A stretch of DNA of 64,000 bases from Cellvibrionaceae bacterium (GTDB lineage: Bacteria > Pseudomonadota > Gammaproteobacteria > Pseudomonadales > Cellvibrionaceae), in NCBI GenBank assembly GCA_024707385.1, contig JANPZW010000009.1, positions 310,001 through 374,000 of the forward strand. The letters run 5' to 3'. This document shows positions 1 to 8,986 of this stretch, one piece after another; positions within the stretch are counted from its first letter, which is position 1, and each line of letters starts with the position of its first letter. A model generated the notes under the pieces. That model did not search any database. It saw only the letters and a program-made list of their open reading frames with translations, and was not told the DNA's origin. The position numbers and the translations under genes were made by a program.

Positions 1-458
1 GCGCGGGCGAGAAGATCATTTTCATTGCGAAACGCCAAGGATGCGGGATCGGTAATACCCGGCCGCACCGAGAGGACGCGCTCGCGCATTTCCGGCGAAT
101 AGTGGGCCACGTATTTGGGCACTTCCGGCCGCGGCCCCACCAGGCTCATATCGCCTTTGAGCACATCAATTAATTGCGCAACCTCGTCCAATTTATTGCG
201 GCGGATAAAATGGCCCACCTTGGTGATGCGGGAATCGCCACCTACGGTAATCTGCAAACCTTTGCCCTGGGGCTGGTGCGTCATAGTGCGGAATTTATGG
301 ATACGAAATATTTTGCCGAAGCGCCCTACCCTTTCCTGGCGGAAAAACACCGGGCCCGGCGAATCGAGTTTGATCCACACTGCCAGCACCAACATTACGG
401 GTGCAAAAACCAGAAGGCCAAGACTGGCAATAATCATGTCGAAGATGCGTTTTGCCAT
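1..458 (-). CDS. PglC-like sugar-phosphate transferase (partial)
   Basis: The N-terminal about 152 residues are present; the C-terminus lies beyond the left edge. The start is the ATG at 458-456. The protein opens with one hydrophobic segment (IIASLGLLVFAPVMLVLAV). The bacterial sugar transferase core follows: SPGPVFFRQERVG, then HKFRTM, then DVLKGDMSLVGPRPE and RPGITD. This family moves a sugar-1-phosphate from UDP-sugar to undecaprenyl phosphate at the inner membrane, the first committed step of glycan assembly. It has no multi-span N-terminal region, so it resembles the small monotopic PglC type rather than WcaJ or WbaP. It is the last visible gene of the leftward polysaccharide operon and starts 5 bases after the aminotransferase stop. 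The substrate is not readable from sequence; the dehydratase and aminotransferase nearby suggest an amino-deoxy sugar. Confidence 0.92.
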   Translation of the reverse strand, partial: MAKRIFDMIIASLGLLVFAPVMLVLAVWIKLDSPGPVFFRQERVGRFGKIFRIHKFRTMTHQPQGKGLQITVGGDSRITKVGHFIRRNKLDEVAQLIDVLKGDMSLVGPRPEVPKYVAHYSPEMRERVLSVRPGITDPASLAFRNENDLLAR

Positions 459-463
459 TTAAT

Positions 464-1630
464 TTAATCCCCTAGTGCGCGCCGCACGGCGGTGACCACG
501 CGCTGCACATCCGCATCCGTCATACGGGTGTAGATAGGCAGACTGAACATGCGCTCGTAAGCCTTTTGACTATGGGGAAAATCCTCCGCCCGCAATTGAT
601 AGCGCTCTTGCCAGTAAGGATGCAGATGCAAAGGAATGTAGTGCACGCTGCAGCCAATTCCCTCGGCGAACAGCAATTCAATCATGGCGTCGCGCGTGAT
701 CTCGGTTTTATCATCGAGACGCAAAACATAGAGGTGCCATGCATGGACATCACCAGCCAGAGGTGCGGGCGGGCGTATCACGGGCAAATCGGCAAAAGCC
801 GCGTCGTAGGCCGCTGCTATTTCTGCGCGCCTTTCCTGAAACGGCTTGGCGCGTTTGAGCTGATGCAGGCCCAAAGCACCGGCGATATCAGTTAGGTTGT
901 ATTTAAATCCGGGGGCGACAATTTCGTAATACCAGGACGGTGTCTTGGCCGTAAATCGGTCGAACGCATCGCGACTGATGCCGTGCAAACGCATGACGCG
1001 GGCGCGATTTGCCAAAGCCGGATCGCGCGTCACCAACATGCCGCCCTCACCGGTGGTGATGGTTTTGTTGGCGTAAAAACTGAAAACGGTCGCGTCTGTG
1101 TCGAGGGTGCCTATGGTTTTACCTTTGTAGGTCGTCGGCAAAGCGTGTGCCGCGTCTTCCACCACTTTGATGCCGCGCGGTTTGGCGATGGCAAGTATCT
1201 CGTCCATGTCGGCGGCACGACCGGCGTAATGCACTGGAATCACGCAGCGGGTATTGGGCGTAATAGCGGCTTCAAATGCGCGCGGGCAGATACACATGGT
1301 CGCGGGATCCACATCCACCAGGCGCACGTCTGCGCCGAGATAACGCACCACTTCCGCAGTCGCGGTGAAGGTGTGGGTTGTGGTGATGACTTCATCGCCC
1401 GGGCCAATTCCGAGCGCCTCCAAGGCCAAATGCAATCCCGCAGTGGCGGAGTTGATGGCGATGCTTTGCAGCGACGAATCGCCGAGAAAAGCGGTAAACG
1501 CCTCCTCAAACTTACGGACTTTCGGGCCGGTTGTGACCCATCCGGAACGTAAGGCATCCACCACTTCCGCAATTTCCTCTTCACCGATTTCAGGTAAAGC
1601 AAAAGGTAAAAACGAATCCCGTGTCGACAT
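464..1630 (-). CDS. DegT/DnrJ/EryC1-family sugar aminotransferase
   Basis: This is a 388-residue PLP-dependent aminotransferase of the DegT/DnrJ/EryC1/StrS family, at the usual family length. It shows the N-terminal [19 protein letters not shown], the PLP-contact stretch [20 protein letters not shown], and [13 protein letters not shown]. The likely Schiff-base lysine is in [15 protein letters not shown]. The family transfers an amino group, usually from glutamate, to a 4-keto (or 3-keto) nucleotide sugar in the cytoplasm. The obvious source of a 4-keto substrate is the 4,6-dehydratase encoded at 13328-15334, and the PglC-like transferase directly downstream could load the product. PglE/WbpE-like assignment is inference. 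It belongs to the leftward operon. Confidence 0.93.
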   Translation of the reverse strand: MSTRDSFLPFALPEIGEEEIAEVVDALRSGWVTTGPKVRKFEEAFTAFLGDSSLQSIAINSATAGLHLALEALGIGPGDEVITTTHTFTATAEVVRYLGADVRLVDVDPATMCICPRAFEAAITPNTRCVIPVHYAGRAADMDEILAIAKPRGIKVVEDAAHALPTTYKGKTIGTLDTDATVFSFYANKTITTGEGGMLVTRDPALANRARVMRLHGISRDAFDRFTAKTPSWYYEIVAPGFKYNLTDIAGALGLHQLKRAKPFQERRAEIAAAYDAAFADLPVIRPPAPLAGDVHAWHLYVLRLDDKTEITRDAMIELLFAEGIGCSVHYIPLHLHPYWQERYQLRAEDFPHSQKAYERMFSLPIYTRMTDADVQRVVTAVRRALGD

Positions 1631-1718
1631 TGATTTTTCCTCTCTATCTGCTTTTTCTTTTAGTCATAGGTTGAGCATTGCCCCATAGGGCTTTGCGGAA
1701 TTATTCAAAAATAAAAAC

Positions 1719-2768
1719 TCAACGGGTCAAGACGCCAAAGCTTGGGCTCGGGCTGCCGCGCAGCATCACATCCGCCCAGCCGCGCAGCGTGCCCCAGCCG
1801 TAACCAATGTGATAAGCCGCAATAACCGCCATCACCCGCCACACCAAATTAAGATTTACGCCAGAGTGCCAAGCCGCGGCTGCTGTAAATAAACCGTACA
1901 CCACAAGTAAGGCGAGGCCGAGAGCGAGACCCGCTTTGCTACCGAAGAGCGTGAGCACAGCGCATGCGATTAATGTCGCCACAAAAACACCCGGTACCAG
2001 ATGGCGAATTGCCGCGGGCTGGCGGTGTTTGCGCATTACAAAAGGCTTCCAATACCCATACTGCATGTATTGACGGAATACCTGTTTTAAAGTGGCTCGC
2101 GGATGATAGGTGGAGCGAATTCGTGCGCTCTGCCAAATACGGCCGCCGCCCTTGCTGATACGCAAGTTGTGCTCATCATCCTGATTGCGCACCAACGATT
2201 CATCAAAACCACCAAAGCGCTCGAATACGCAGCGTCGCCAAGCACCTAAATAAACCGTATCGGCCTCGCCCTCATAATCCAATTGGCGAGAGAGTGCACC
2301 ACCCGAAACCAGACGCGATTGAAAAGCAGCTGCCACGGCTTTCTGCATAGGTATGTGGCCCTCTGCCTTCCAGGCGCCGCCGACATTGTCGGCCCCCGTT
2401 CGCGCCAAAGCGGCGACACACTCGGCCACATAATCCGGCGCGTAAACTGTGTGAACATCCATGCGCACCACTATCTCGCCGCGAGCATGGGCGAGACAGG
2501 CATTCAAACCGGTGGAAACGATTTTCACCGGATTATCCACCAGGCGAATTCTGGCGTCCTGCGCCGCGCGCTCTGCCAAAACCTCGCGCGTCCCATCAGT
2601 GCTCATACCGTCGGCAATTAATACCTCGATGTTCAAACCTTGCGGCAGAACCTGCGCCGCCACTGCGTCGCAAAATGCCAGAATATAGGCGCGCTCGTTG
2701 CGGCAGGGAACGATTATCGACACCAACATTTGGGAGGAATGATTGGTTTCTAATGTCATATCCGGCAC
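1719..2768 (-). CDS. family 2 glycosyltransferase, ExoA-like, membrane-anchored
   Basis: This 349-residue protein has a GT-A family 2 fold: VSIIVPCRNERAYI at the start, VLIADGMSTDGT, and MDVHTVYAPDYV at the metal-binding position. The acceptor-side pattern RNQDDEHNLRI follows. The C-terminal third is hydrophobic, with about three membrane segments (residues about 255-330), as in ExoA of succinoglycan synthesis. It should add one sugar to the lipid-linked repeat unit on the cytoplasmic face of the inner membrane. Donor and linkage cannot be read. It lies 56 bases downstream of another GT2 gene and 88 bases upstream of the aminotransferase, in the same operon. The start could be the first Met or Met4. 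Confidence 0.9.
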   Translation of the reverse strand: MPDMTLETNHSSQMLVSIIVPCRNERAYILAFCDAVAAQVLPQGLNIEVLIADGMSTDGTREVLAERAAQDARIRLVDNPVKIVSTGLNACLAHARGEIVVRMDVHTVYAPDYVAECVAALARTGADNVGGAWKAEGHIPMQKAVAAAFQSRLVSGGALSRQLDYEGEADTVYLGAWRRCVFERFGGFDESLVRNQDDEHNLRISKGGGRIWQSARIRSTYHPRATLKQVFRQYMQYGYWKPFVMRKHRQPAAIRHLVPGVFVATLIACAVLTLFGSKAGLALGLALLVVYGLFTAAAAWHSGVNLNLVWRVMAVIAAYHIGYGWGTLRGWADVMLRGSPSPSFGVLTR

Positions 2769-2824
2769 TCCAATAAAAACCGTCGAGCAATGGCGGTAAA
2801 AAATTCAAAGGCGCAACGCATAAG

Positions 2825-3697
2825 TCACCGTGCCAAATAAGTTCGGGAGAAAAGCGCGGAAATAGTGCTGGTGGCCCGCATGTACCAGAGCACGAATAAA
2901 AATCCGAATGCTTTCAGTTTCACGGGATAATCCGCGGGTTTGGTGACCAAGCGGAAAAACTCTACCACCGGGGGCAATAAATTTCGCAGCGCGTAAAAAA
3001 TACGTGTTTTCAATGAACCTTTGCGCACCTGCCCGCCGACAACCCGGCGCGCTTTTTGGTCATATTCCGCATAGGAATTTCTCGCCGGGTGATACACCAC
3101 GGCCTGGGCCGAATAAACAAGCTGAAAACCCGATCGCACCGCGGCGCGAACAAAAGCGGTGTCGCCGCCGGAAAAACGCGTCGAGTCAAAACCGCCAACG
3201 CGCTCGTAAACATGGCGACAAAAAGAGAGATTGGCAGTGACCGCATAACCTTTGCTGACATAACGCTCCTGATCGAGTCCGAGTAGAAAATCGCACGCTT
3301 CAAAAAAGCTGACACGATCCGCATGCGCTGCATACATTTGCACCCTCCCCGCCAAAACCTTATCGCGATTACCCTGCTCGGCGAAAAAATCCGAGATGGT
3401 TTGAATCCATTGAGTATCGGGCAGGCAATCTGAATCGGTAAAAATCAGCACATCACCGCGCGCATGCTGCACACCCAGATTGCGCGCAGCGTAGGAGCCC
3501 GGCGTCGGACAGTGCAACAAAGTCAGGCCCTCGACATCCGGCAACTGCAAGGACACCTTTGAACCGTTGTCTACCACAATCAGCTCAATGGACGAATTGC
3601 CGTTGCGCAATTGCAAAAGCGCGTCGACCAATTGGGCGCACCGTTGCTGATCGTTGTAATGCGGCACGATTATGCTGATGTTATTTGAACTGTGCAT
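2825..3697 (-). CDS. family 2 glycosyltransferase
   Basis: This is a 290-residue soluble-type GT2 enzyme. It shows ISIIVPHYNDQQRCAQLVDAL, the donor-site ELIVVDNGS, LIFTDSDCLPD as the metal-binding DxD-like motif, and RFSGGDTAFVRAA toward the catalytic base. It is clearly related to the product of 4856-5734. Both share SYAARN, FTD(S/A)DC, GYAVTANL, RFSGGD and a C-terminal LPPV stretch, so one probably arose from the other by duplication. The two flank the EpsG-type polymerase gene. It probably adds a repeat-unit sugar at the cytoplasmic side of the inner membrane; the specificity is unknown. Confidence 0.92.
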   Translation of the reverse strand: MHSSNNISIIVPHYNDQQRCAQLVDALLQLRNGNSSIELIVVDNGSKVSLQLPDVEGLTLLHCPTPGSYAARNLGVQHARGDVLIFTDSDCLPDTQWIQTISDFFAEQGNRDKVLAGRVQMYAAHADRVSFFEACDFLLGLDQERYVSKGYAVTANLSFCRHVYERVGGFDSTRFSGGDTAFVRAAVRSGFQLVYSAQAVVYHPARNSYAEYDQKARRVVGGQVRKGSLKTRIFYALRNLLPPVVEFFRLVTKPADYPVKLKAFGFLFVLWYMRATSTISALFSRTYLAR

Positions 3698-3724
3698 ACT
3701 TCAGATCTCCCGCGCTAAATAAAC

Positions 3725-4832
3725 CTACACCACCTGATGCCGGCCGGGTGTCACTTGCTCCCCACTCAACCACAGGACATTGTCATACCGGCTGTACGGA
3801 CTCGTCTGCGAGAATGCCGCACGGTCGTACAACATCAGGCAATAGAGCAAGAACAAACAGTAAGCCAGGGTCCTGCTCCGGCCGGGTTTGACAGTATGTA
3901 ATATCACTGGCAGGGCCAGAAAGGAAAAATAGTGGTAATAAAAGGCCACGCGATTAAACATGGCAGTTTCCGCAAAAGCAAAATTCAGAAGGACGCCGAA
4001 CAGGTACAAAGAGGCAAATGTTTGAACTTTGAAATCATCCGGAAGGCGCCGCAGATTGACCACGACAAAAAGGAAAAGGCCCAGCTCGAGCAAGACATTG
4101 AACCCCATGCCCATTGAGGTTCGATTGACATGGTGCAGATCGCGAAAATAACCAGAGTAAACGAAATCGAGGCCGCCAAGAATACCAGCCAAGAACAGGA
4201 TGATCTTCTGGGTGGACAAATGGACCATCACCGCAGCGCCAAACAGCCCGAGCCATATGATCTGGCTGCGCGGAATCAGCGGAATAAAGTAAGCTCCAAC
4301 AAAGAACAACGCGGTGCGATGGAAGAGAAAAGTGGCCAGCGCCACAACCAACATAAAGCGCAGAAAATCCCGCCGCAGGATATAGGGAATGGCCAGAAGA
4401 CATACGGCAAAAGCCAGGCCCTGGCGCACGATATTGGTCACCTGAAAGAGCAGACCGAAACACACCAGTACCAATATGCTGACAAAATAGTCGTCAGAAT
4501 ATTTCACCAATGCATGGACAATCAACGCAAAGGTGAAAAAAGAAGGAAACGAAAATAATGCTCTGCGCAGAGAAACCCAACCATCCAAGCAGCCAATTTG
4601 TCCAATAGAAACCCACTTCGACGCGGCCTTCGTGATGGCCACGGCCGGCCGATATATCGTCAAACATGTGGACATAGTTGAAGTAATCGGTGCCTACGCC
4701 ATATCGAAAACCAAAAACAAAAACCGTGGCGAAGAAAAAAAACCAGAGAAACGGATGCACGCGATCACCCCGGCGCTGCATGCCGAGACCGCCTAAGAGT
4801 GCGAATACCATATACCCAATATAAAAATACAT
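3725..4832 (-). CDS. EpsG-family (Wzy-type) polysaccharide polymerase, frameshifted
   Basis: This multi-span membrane protein is read in two frames. The first 90-odd residues from 4832 include GFRYGVGTDYFNYVHMF and VEVGFYWTNWLLG, typical of the EpsG N-terminus. The rest continues in another frame, with KYSDDYF, NIVRQGLAFAVCLLAIP, LFHRTALFF and several hydrophobic helices to 3725. The switch falls at the A6 run 4536-4541 (T6 on the coding strand). Removing one base joins the frames smoothly as FVSFFFTFALIVHALVKYSD, about 369 residues, a normal size. EpsG proteins are thought to polymerise lipid-linked repeat units in the inner membrane, which fits the Wzx/Wza/Wzc partners here. A true mutation would remove polymerase activity, but an indel error is likelier. 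Confidence 0.82.
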
Positions 4833-4855
4833 GGTTGCCGTTTACCCTGCGCCGC

Positions 4856-5734
4856 TCATTGCCGCTCCGGTGTTTTGCCGAGCAACAGCCGCGTGACTTC
4901 CACCATCTCTGCCCACCACAAGCGACACTGCACTCCAAGAATGCACAGCCTTTGGCTATAGGAAAACCGCCGATTACGCACAACAGAAAGGAAAGCCCAC
5001 ACTGGCGGTAAATAGGTTCTGATTGCATTAATCGCCCGACTTTTTAAATTGCCGGAACAAACTTTGCCACCTTTGATGCGTTTTGCCTTGGAGACAAGTT
5101 CACTCCATTGCTGACGGGCCGGATGTTGAACCAAAGCGTCCGGAAGATAATGCAGTGAAAATCCCGCCGCTCGGGCGCGCAGACAAAACTCCTTGTCGCC
5201 ACCGGAAAAGCGACTCTCGTCGAAATTCCCGGCGGAATCGAACACGGTGCGCGGAATTGCGAGATTTGCGGTAACCGCGTACCCGTCCTTTGCATAACGC
5301 GCCTGGGAGAGACCCAATGCCATGTCGTAGAGTTCGACCAGCGTATGCCGACCATCATCCAGGCGCGCGACTTCTATACCACCCGCAATCAAACGACGTC
5401 GATCCCCCTGCGTGTGCGCTTGCCACAGATTTTCCAACCAGTCGGGAGTCGGACGGCAGTCTGCGTCGGTAAATACCAGCAGCTCTCCGCGGGCTTGTTG
5501 CAGGGCAAAATTGCGCGCAGCGTAAGAGCCGGGTTTTTCACAGCGGAGAAGATTGACCAAACTCGGCAATTCTGCGGCATCGGGCACTCGATCCGAGCCG
5601 TTATCCACCATGTACAACTCCCATTGATCGGCGGGCAACGTCTGCTCGCGCATGCCCTGCAGCAATTTCTCCACCATATGCCAGTGCTGGTAGACCGGCA
5701 CGATCACCGTAATATTGATCGCTTCTTGCGTCAT
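4856..5734 (-). CDS. family 2 glycosyltransferase
   Basis: This 292-residue GT2 enzyme shows ITVIVPVYQHWHMVEKLL, the donor-site YMVDNGSD, LLVFTDADCRPTPDWL and RFSGGDKEFCLRARA. Its start ATG overlaps the stop of the asparagine-synthase-like gene by four bases (5731-5734), a sign of translational coupling. It is a paralogue of the product of 2825-3697, with the same SYAARN, GYAVTANL and C-terminal LPPV region. Family 2 enzymes of this kind are inverting and act on undecaprenyl-linked intermediates at the cytoplasmic face. The sugar added cannot be inferred. Confidence 0.92.
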   Translation of the reverse strand: MTQEAINITVIVPVYQHWHMVEKLLQGMREQTLPADQWELYMVDNGSDRVPDAAELPSLVNLLRCEKPGSYAARNFALQQARGELLVFTDADCRPTPDWLENLWQAHTQGDRRRLIAGGIEVARLDDGRHTLVELYDMALGLSQARYAKDGYAVTANLAIPRTVFDSAGNFDESRFSGGDKEFCLRARAAGFSLHYLPDALVQHPARQQWSELVSKAKRIKGGKVCSGNLKSRAINAIRTYLPPVWAFLSVVRNRRFSYSQRLCILGVQCRLWWAEMVEVTRLLLGKTPERQ

Positions 5735-7557
5735 ACCTGAAGCTCCAGATCTGCGCGGGAAACCGCTGGTTCGCGCAGCGCATCACCTTCTGTCGCCGCT
5801 ATCAAATAACAGGCCTGCATCAAGTTAACTTTTTGAATCGGCGTCAAACGATTGGATTCGGCAATGCAAGGGCGCAACAGGTCAGCGACTTCGCCATTCC
5901 GGCAACGGTTGCTCAGCGCCGTTAGCGCTGCTGCTGATGCCGAACTGCTTGCCACGGCATCCCAATTACACCATGACCCTTGGTTGGACGTGTCTTTTGT
6001 CAGGCGTCGCGCGGCCGCGCGAAATAACCAGGTACCAAAACGAATCGGGCAATTCATCCACCAGGAAAAATAAGGCAGTCGTCCGTCCGAGTGGCGATGC
6101 CAGCGCGCGGGAAGCAAAAACGATTTGAATGTCCGATGAAACAGTCGGCGATTTAATTTCCATTGCAGCGGCACCGCCGCGCAGACCTTCACCACTTCTT
6201 TGCAAAGAAAGGGTTCAAAACTGGCAAACAAGCGGCGGGTGAAATGTATGTTGCTAATGGGCGCATGCATAGTAGAGGGCCAGATGAAAAACCATTCGTG
6301 TTTACTATTCGGGCGCATCTGCGACACCCGCTGCCAGTGGACGCGATGACGCAAGGTCAGCTCACTCAAAACCTCATCCGCAAATAAAGGATGGCGGACA
6401 GGTGCTATATCGGCTTCCGGTTGCGACTCACGCTGAGGAATAAAATCAAAGCGTTTGGACAAAGGCGACAGCAGCGCGCAATATCCTTTTAATAAGGTGT
6501 CCGAATAGAATCCGCCGAATACGGCAGGATAGTCGAACAGTCGATGTCGTTCGTGAAAACCCAGCGTATGGGCGTGGCGATATTCATGGCCGCTGCCGCA
6601 CAATTGGGCGGCTTCGGGCAGTATTTCGAGATAATGGGCTGGGCCTCGAAAGTCAGGGTGAAAGTCCGCACCGTAGACCTTTGCTATTTGCTCCGCAATT
6701 TTCCCTTCGCGATTCATCTCATCAAGGAAAATGTAAGCATCGCGTTGCAGCCGCGATGGCAGCGCGCCGGTCAGCACTCTCGAGTCCTCGCCACCGGAAA
6801 TAAATTGCGCGACCTGCTCCAGGGATTCCGTCACCCGTGAGATATATCCGCAAAAGCCAGCGCGCAGATAATGCGCCGCCTCATCTAGGTTCGAAAATTC
6901 CTGGGTTTCCCGCGGCTCCCAGTACGCCGACACCTGCAAACCCGCGTCAGCGCTAAATCGATATTCGGACGCCGGCTCGGCCTGATAAATGGTCCGATAA
7001 ATCGTGTGCGGGTGCGTCACCCTGCCATGCAAAACAAAATCCGCCAGTGACACTGGATCATAAGCGTCTCGTCGATCACACAGCATCGCCAGCATATCGA
7101 CGTGGGAAGCAAGCACCCGATTCCGTCCCGTATCGTGCATATACACAGGAATAAACATGAGCAGATCGGTGACGCATACCCATTCCCGACTCTGCTTATC
7201 AATAATCAATACGACAAACGGACCACTCAGATCCTCATCCCATTGCATGGATGAATCGCGCCAGCGCTCCAGAATAGCGCGCGCGCCTTCTGCCGAAGTT
7301 ATTTCGTTGAAAGAAGTTCTTTCGCTGAAAAAGGAATTGTTTCTGAAATACAGGACCGGACCACCGATCACAACGCAGATATGGCGATCGTCTTCGTATG
7401 GCTCGTAACCGCGATAGGGTGAACGACCAACCGCCAGCGAGCCCCATTCACCGTGATACTGACGCAAGCCTTCCACAGCGGTTTTGGAAATGACACTGAA
7501 CGCCGCTTCCAACTCTTCGTGTTTGCGCTGCTGCGGTGAATAGAAAAAGTCGCTCAT
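5731..7557 (-). CDS. asparagine-synthase-like protein of polysaccharide locus
   Basis: This 608-residue protein is related to asparagine synthetase B and similar ATP-dependent amidotransferases. The PP-loop is FISGGEDSRVL at residues about 253-263, matching the SGGxDS nucleotide-binding signature. The N-terminal domain (residues about 1-190) has the beta-rich layout of a class II glutaminase but begins MSDFF, without the cysteine that follows Met in active glutaminases. Ammonia would therefore have to come from elsewhere, or the N-domain is structural. Proteins of this kind occur in polysaccharide and lasso-peptide loci, where they may amidate or adenylate a carboxylate. Amidation of a uronic acid residue is speculation. 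The gene lies between wzx and GT2 genes in one operon. Confidence 0.8.
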   Translation of the reverse strand: MSDFFYSPQQRKHEELEAAFSVISKTAVEGLRQYHGEWGSLAVGRSPYRGYEPYEDDRHICVVIGGPVLYFRNNSFFSERTSFNEITSAEGARAILERWRDSSMQWDEDLSGPFVVLIIDKQSREWVCVTDLLMFIPVYMHDTGRNRVLASHVDMLAMLCDRRDAYDPVSLADFVLHGRVTHPHTIYRTIYQAEPASEYRFSADAGLQVSAYWEPRETQEFSNLDEAAHYLRAGFCGYISRVTESLEQVAQFISGGEDSRVLTGALPSRLQRDAYIFLDEMNREGKIAEQIAKVYGADFHPDFRGPAHYLEILPEAAQLCGSGHEYRHAHTLGFHERHRLFDYPAVFGGFYSDTLLKGYCALLSPLSKRFDFIPQRESQPEADIAPVRHPLFADEVLSELTLRHRVHWQRVSQMRPNSKHEWFFIWPSTMHAPISNIHFTRRLFASFEPFLCKEVVKVCAAVPLQWKLNRRLFHRTFKSFLLPARWHRHSDGRLPYFSWWMNCPIRFGTWLFRAAARRLTKDTSNQGSWCNWDAVASSSASAAALTALSNRCRNGEVADLLRPCIAESNRLTPIQKVNLMQACYLIAATEGDALREPAVSRADLELQV

Positions 7558-7649
7558 TCCCGCTTACCCACCCAACACGATCGAAATATCGGACTGGTGA
7601 AAGCACCATGCGCTCTTGCAAATTGCACGTTGCGGGCAGATAACGTACG

Positions 7650-8972
7650 TCATCCTGGCGACTTCAGTTTTGCTGCGCGGCGCAACACCAGCAGCGTGAG
7701 AAGGACAAACACCAACACATTCATCAAACTGAATGCGGCGACGGCGCCCAACGCGGATGAGGTGAGGGTGTAGCCGGCATAAATGGCCAAGGCGCGCAAC
7801 ATCAAGGCACCTATTTCAAAAAGCAAAAACACACCCTGGAGCGATAGAACCGGTATGGCTGCAATTATCGGGCGGCTGGCCAAAATGGCGATAAACCAGA
7901 AAGACATCCAGCGCGCGTACTCACCCGCGGCATACCATTCACTGCCGAAAATAAAACCAAATAACCACGGCCCCAATATAACGACCGGCGCATACACCAA
8001 TATTCCCAGAGCCAGCAGTGGTGTGCAGGCCTGCAATAAAATGCTGTGGGCGTTTTTGCCATCGCGCACGTTTTCAACAAATTGGGGATAAAAAACATCG
8101 GAAACGGATCGGCCAATCAACATGGTGGGCATACCCATGACGGCTTTTGGCAAAGCGTAAAGGCCAGCCGCGGCAGGCCCGAACAAGCCGGCGATCATCA
8201 ACACGGGCAGACTTTGGCCGATGCTGTTGATCACAATTTGGGGCGTGCGAAAAAATGGAAAGTCTTTGTGGCGTGACAACAACTCGCGCGTGCTGGAGGC
8301 TCCCTCACCAGCTTCAGCAGCTGCGGGATCAGCAATACGAGGTTGGCGGCGAATACCCAGCCATAACATGGCGCCGTGAAAAAATATGGCGACGGATGCA
8401 ACAACGATTAATACCGCCGCTAGCGGGTTCAGCAAACCTGCCCCCACCTTGGCGAGGTTGGTGCCTAGCGACTGCAGTACAGCAACCCGCGCCGACACCT
8501 TGTACAACTTAAGCCGCAAAATCCAATTGCTGGCCACGGCTGCCAAGGCGGTAAAAAACATCGCTAACGGCAACAAAAGCAGATAGGGTTCCACCGTCTG
8601 AAGATCAAACAACTGCACCAATTGGGTTTTAAACAATAAGATAATCAGCACCGTCAGCAGCGATGTCACCACCGCGATCCACACAGAAGCCCGTCCGAGC
8701 CGCGCAGCATCTTTATCATTTTTAGGCAGTACGATTGCGATGGGATAGCTGAGCGCCGCCAGCGGCGTCAAGATCGCCAGTATTGCGAGGAATGTGCCCA
8801 AGATCCCGAAAGCTTCCGGTCCGTATAGACGTGTAATCAGAGGGGTGAATGCAACATTAATCAGTTGCGCCCCGGCCGTCCCCGCAGCAACCAGCGTGAT
8901 ATTGCGTATCGATTTGTTCTTCAGCAACCGTGAAGAAATCGATAACAATCTCGCTTCGGCAAAAATGGCCAA
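7650..8972 (-). CDS. Wzx-type polysaccharide flippase
   Basis: This 440-residue protein is almost wholly hydrophobic, with about 12 predicted membrane segments. The N-terminal pattern NKSIRNITLVAAGTAGAQL and then PLITRLYGPEAFGILGTFLA is typical of the polysaccharide biosynthesis family in the MOP superfamily. The family flips undecaprenyl-pyrophosphate-linked repeat units from the cytoplasmic to the periplasmic side. Its place directly after wzc (14 bases) and before the glycosyltransferases fits this role. The assignment to Wzx is by family and context; substrate preference is unknown. Confidence 0.9.
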   Translation of the reverse strand: MAIFAEARLLSISSRLLKNKSIRNITLVAAGTAGAQLINVAFTPLITRLYGPEAFGILGTFLAILAILTPLAALSYPIAIVLPKNDKDAARLGRASVWIAVVTSLLTVLIILLFKTQLVQLFDLQTVEPYLLLLPLAMFFTALAAVASNWILRLKLYKVSARVAVLQSLGTNLAKVGAGLLNPLAAVLIVVASVAIFFHGAMLWLGIRRQPRIADPAAAEAGEGASSTRELLSRHKDFPFFRTPQIVINSIGQSLPVLMIAGLFGPAAAGLYALPKAVMGMPTMLIGRSVSDVFYPQFVENVRDGKNAHSILLQACTPLLALGILVYAPVVILGPWLFGFIFGSEWYAAGEYARWMSFWFIAILASRPIIAAIPVLSLQGVFLLFEIGALMLRALAIYAGYTLTSSALGAVAAFSLMNVLVFVLLTLLVLRRAAKLKSPG

Positions 8973-8986
8973 CTGACTCTCCTCAC

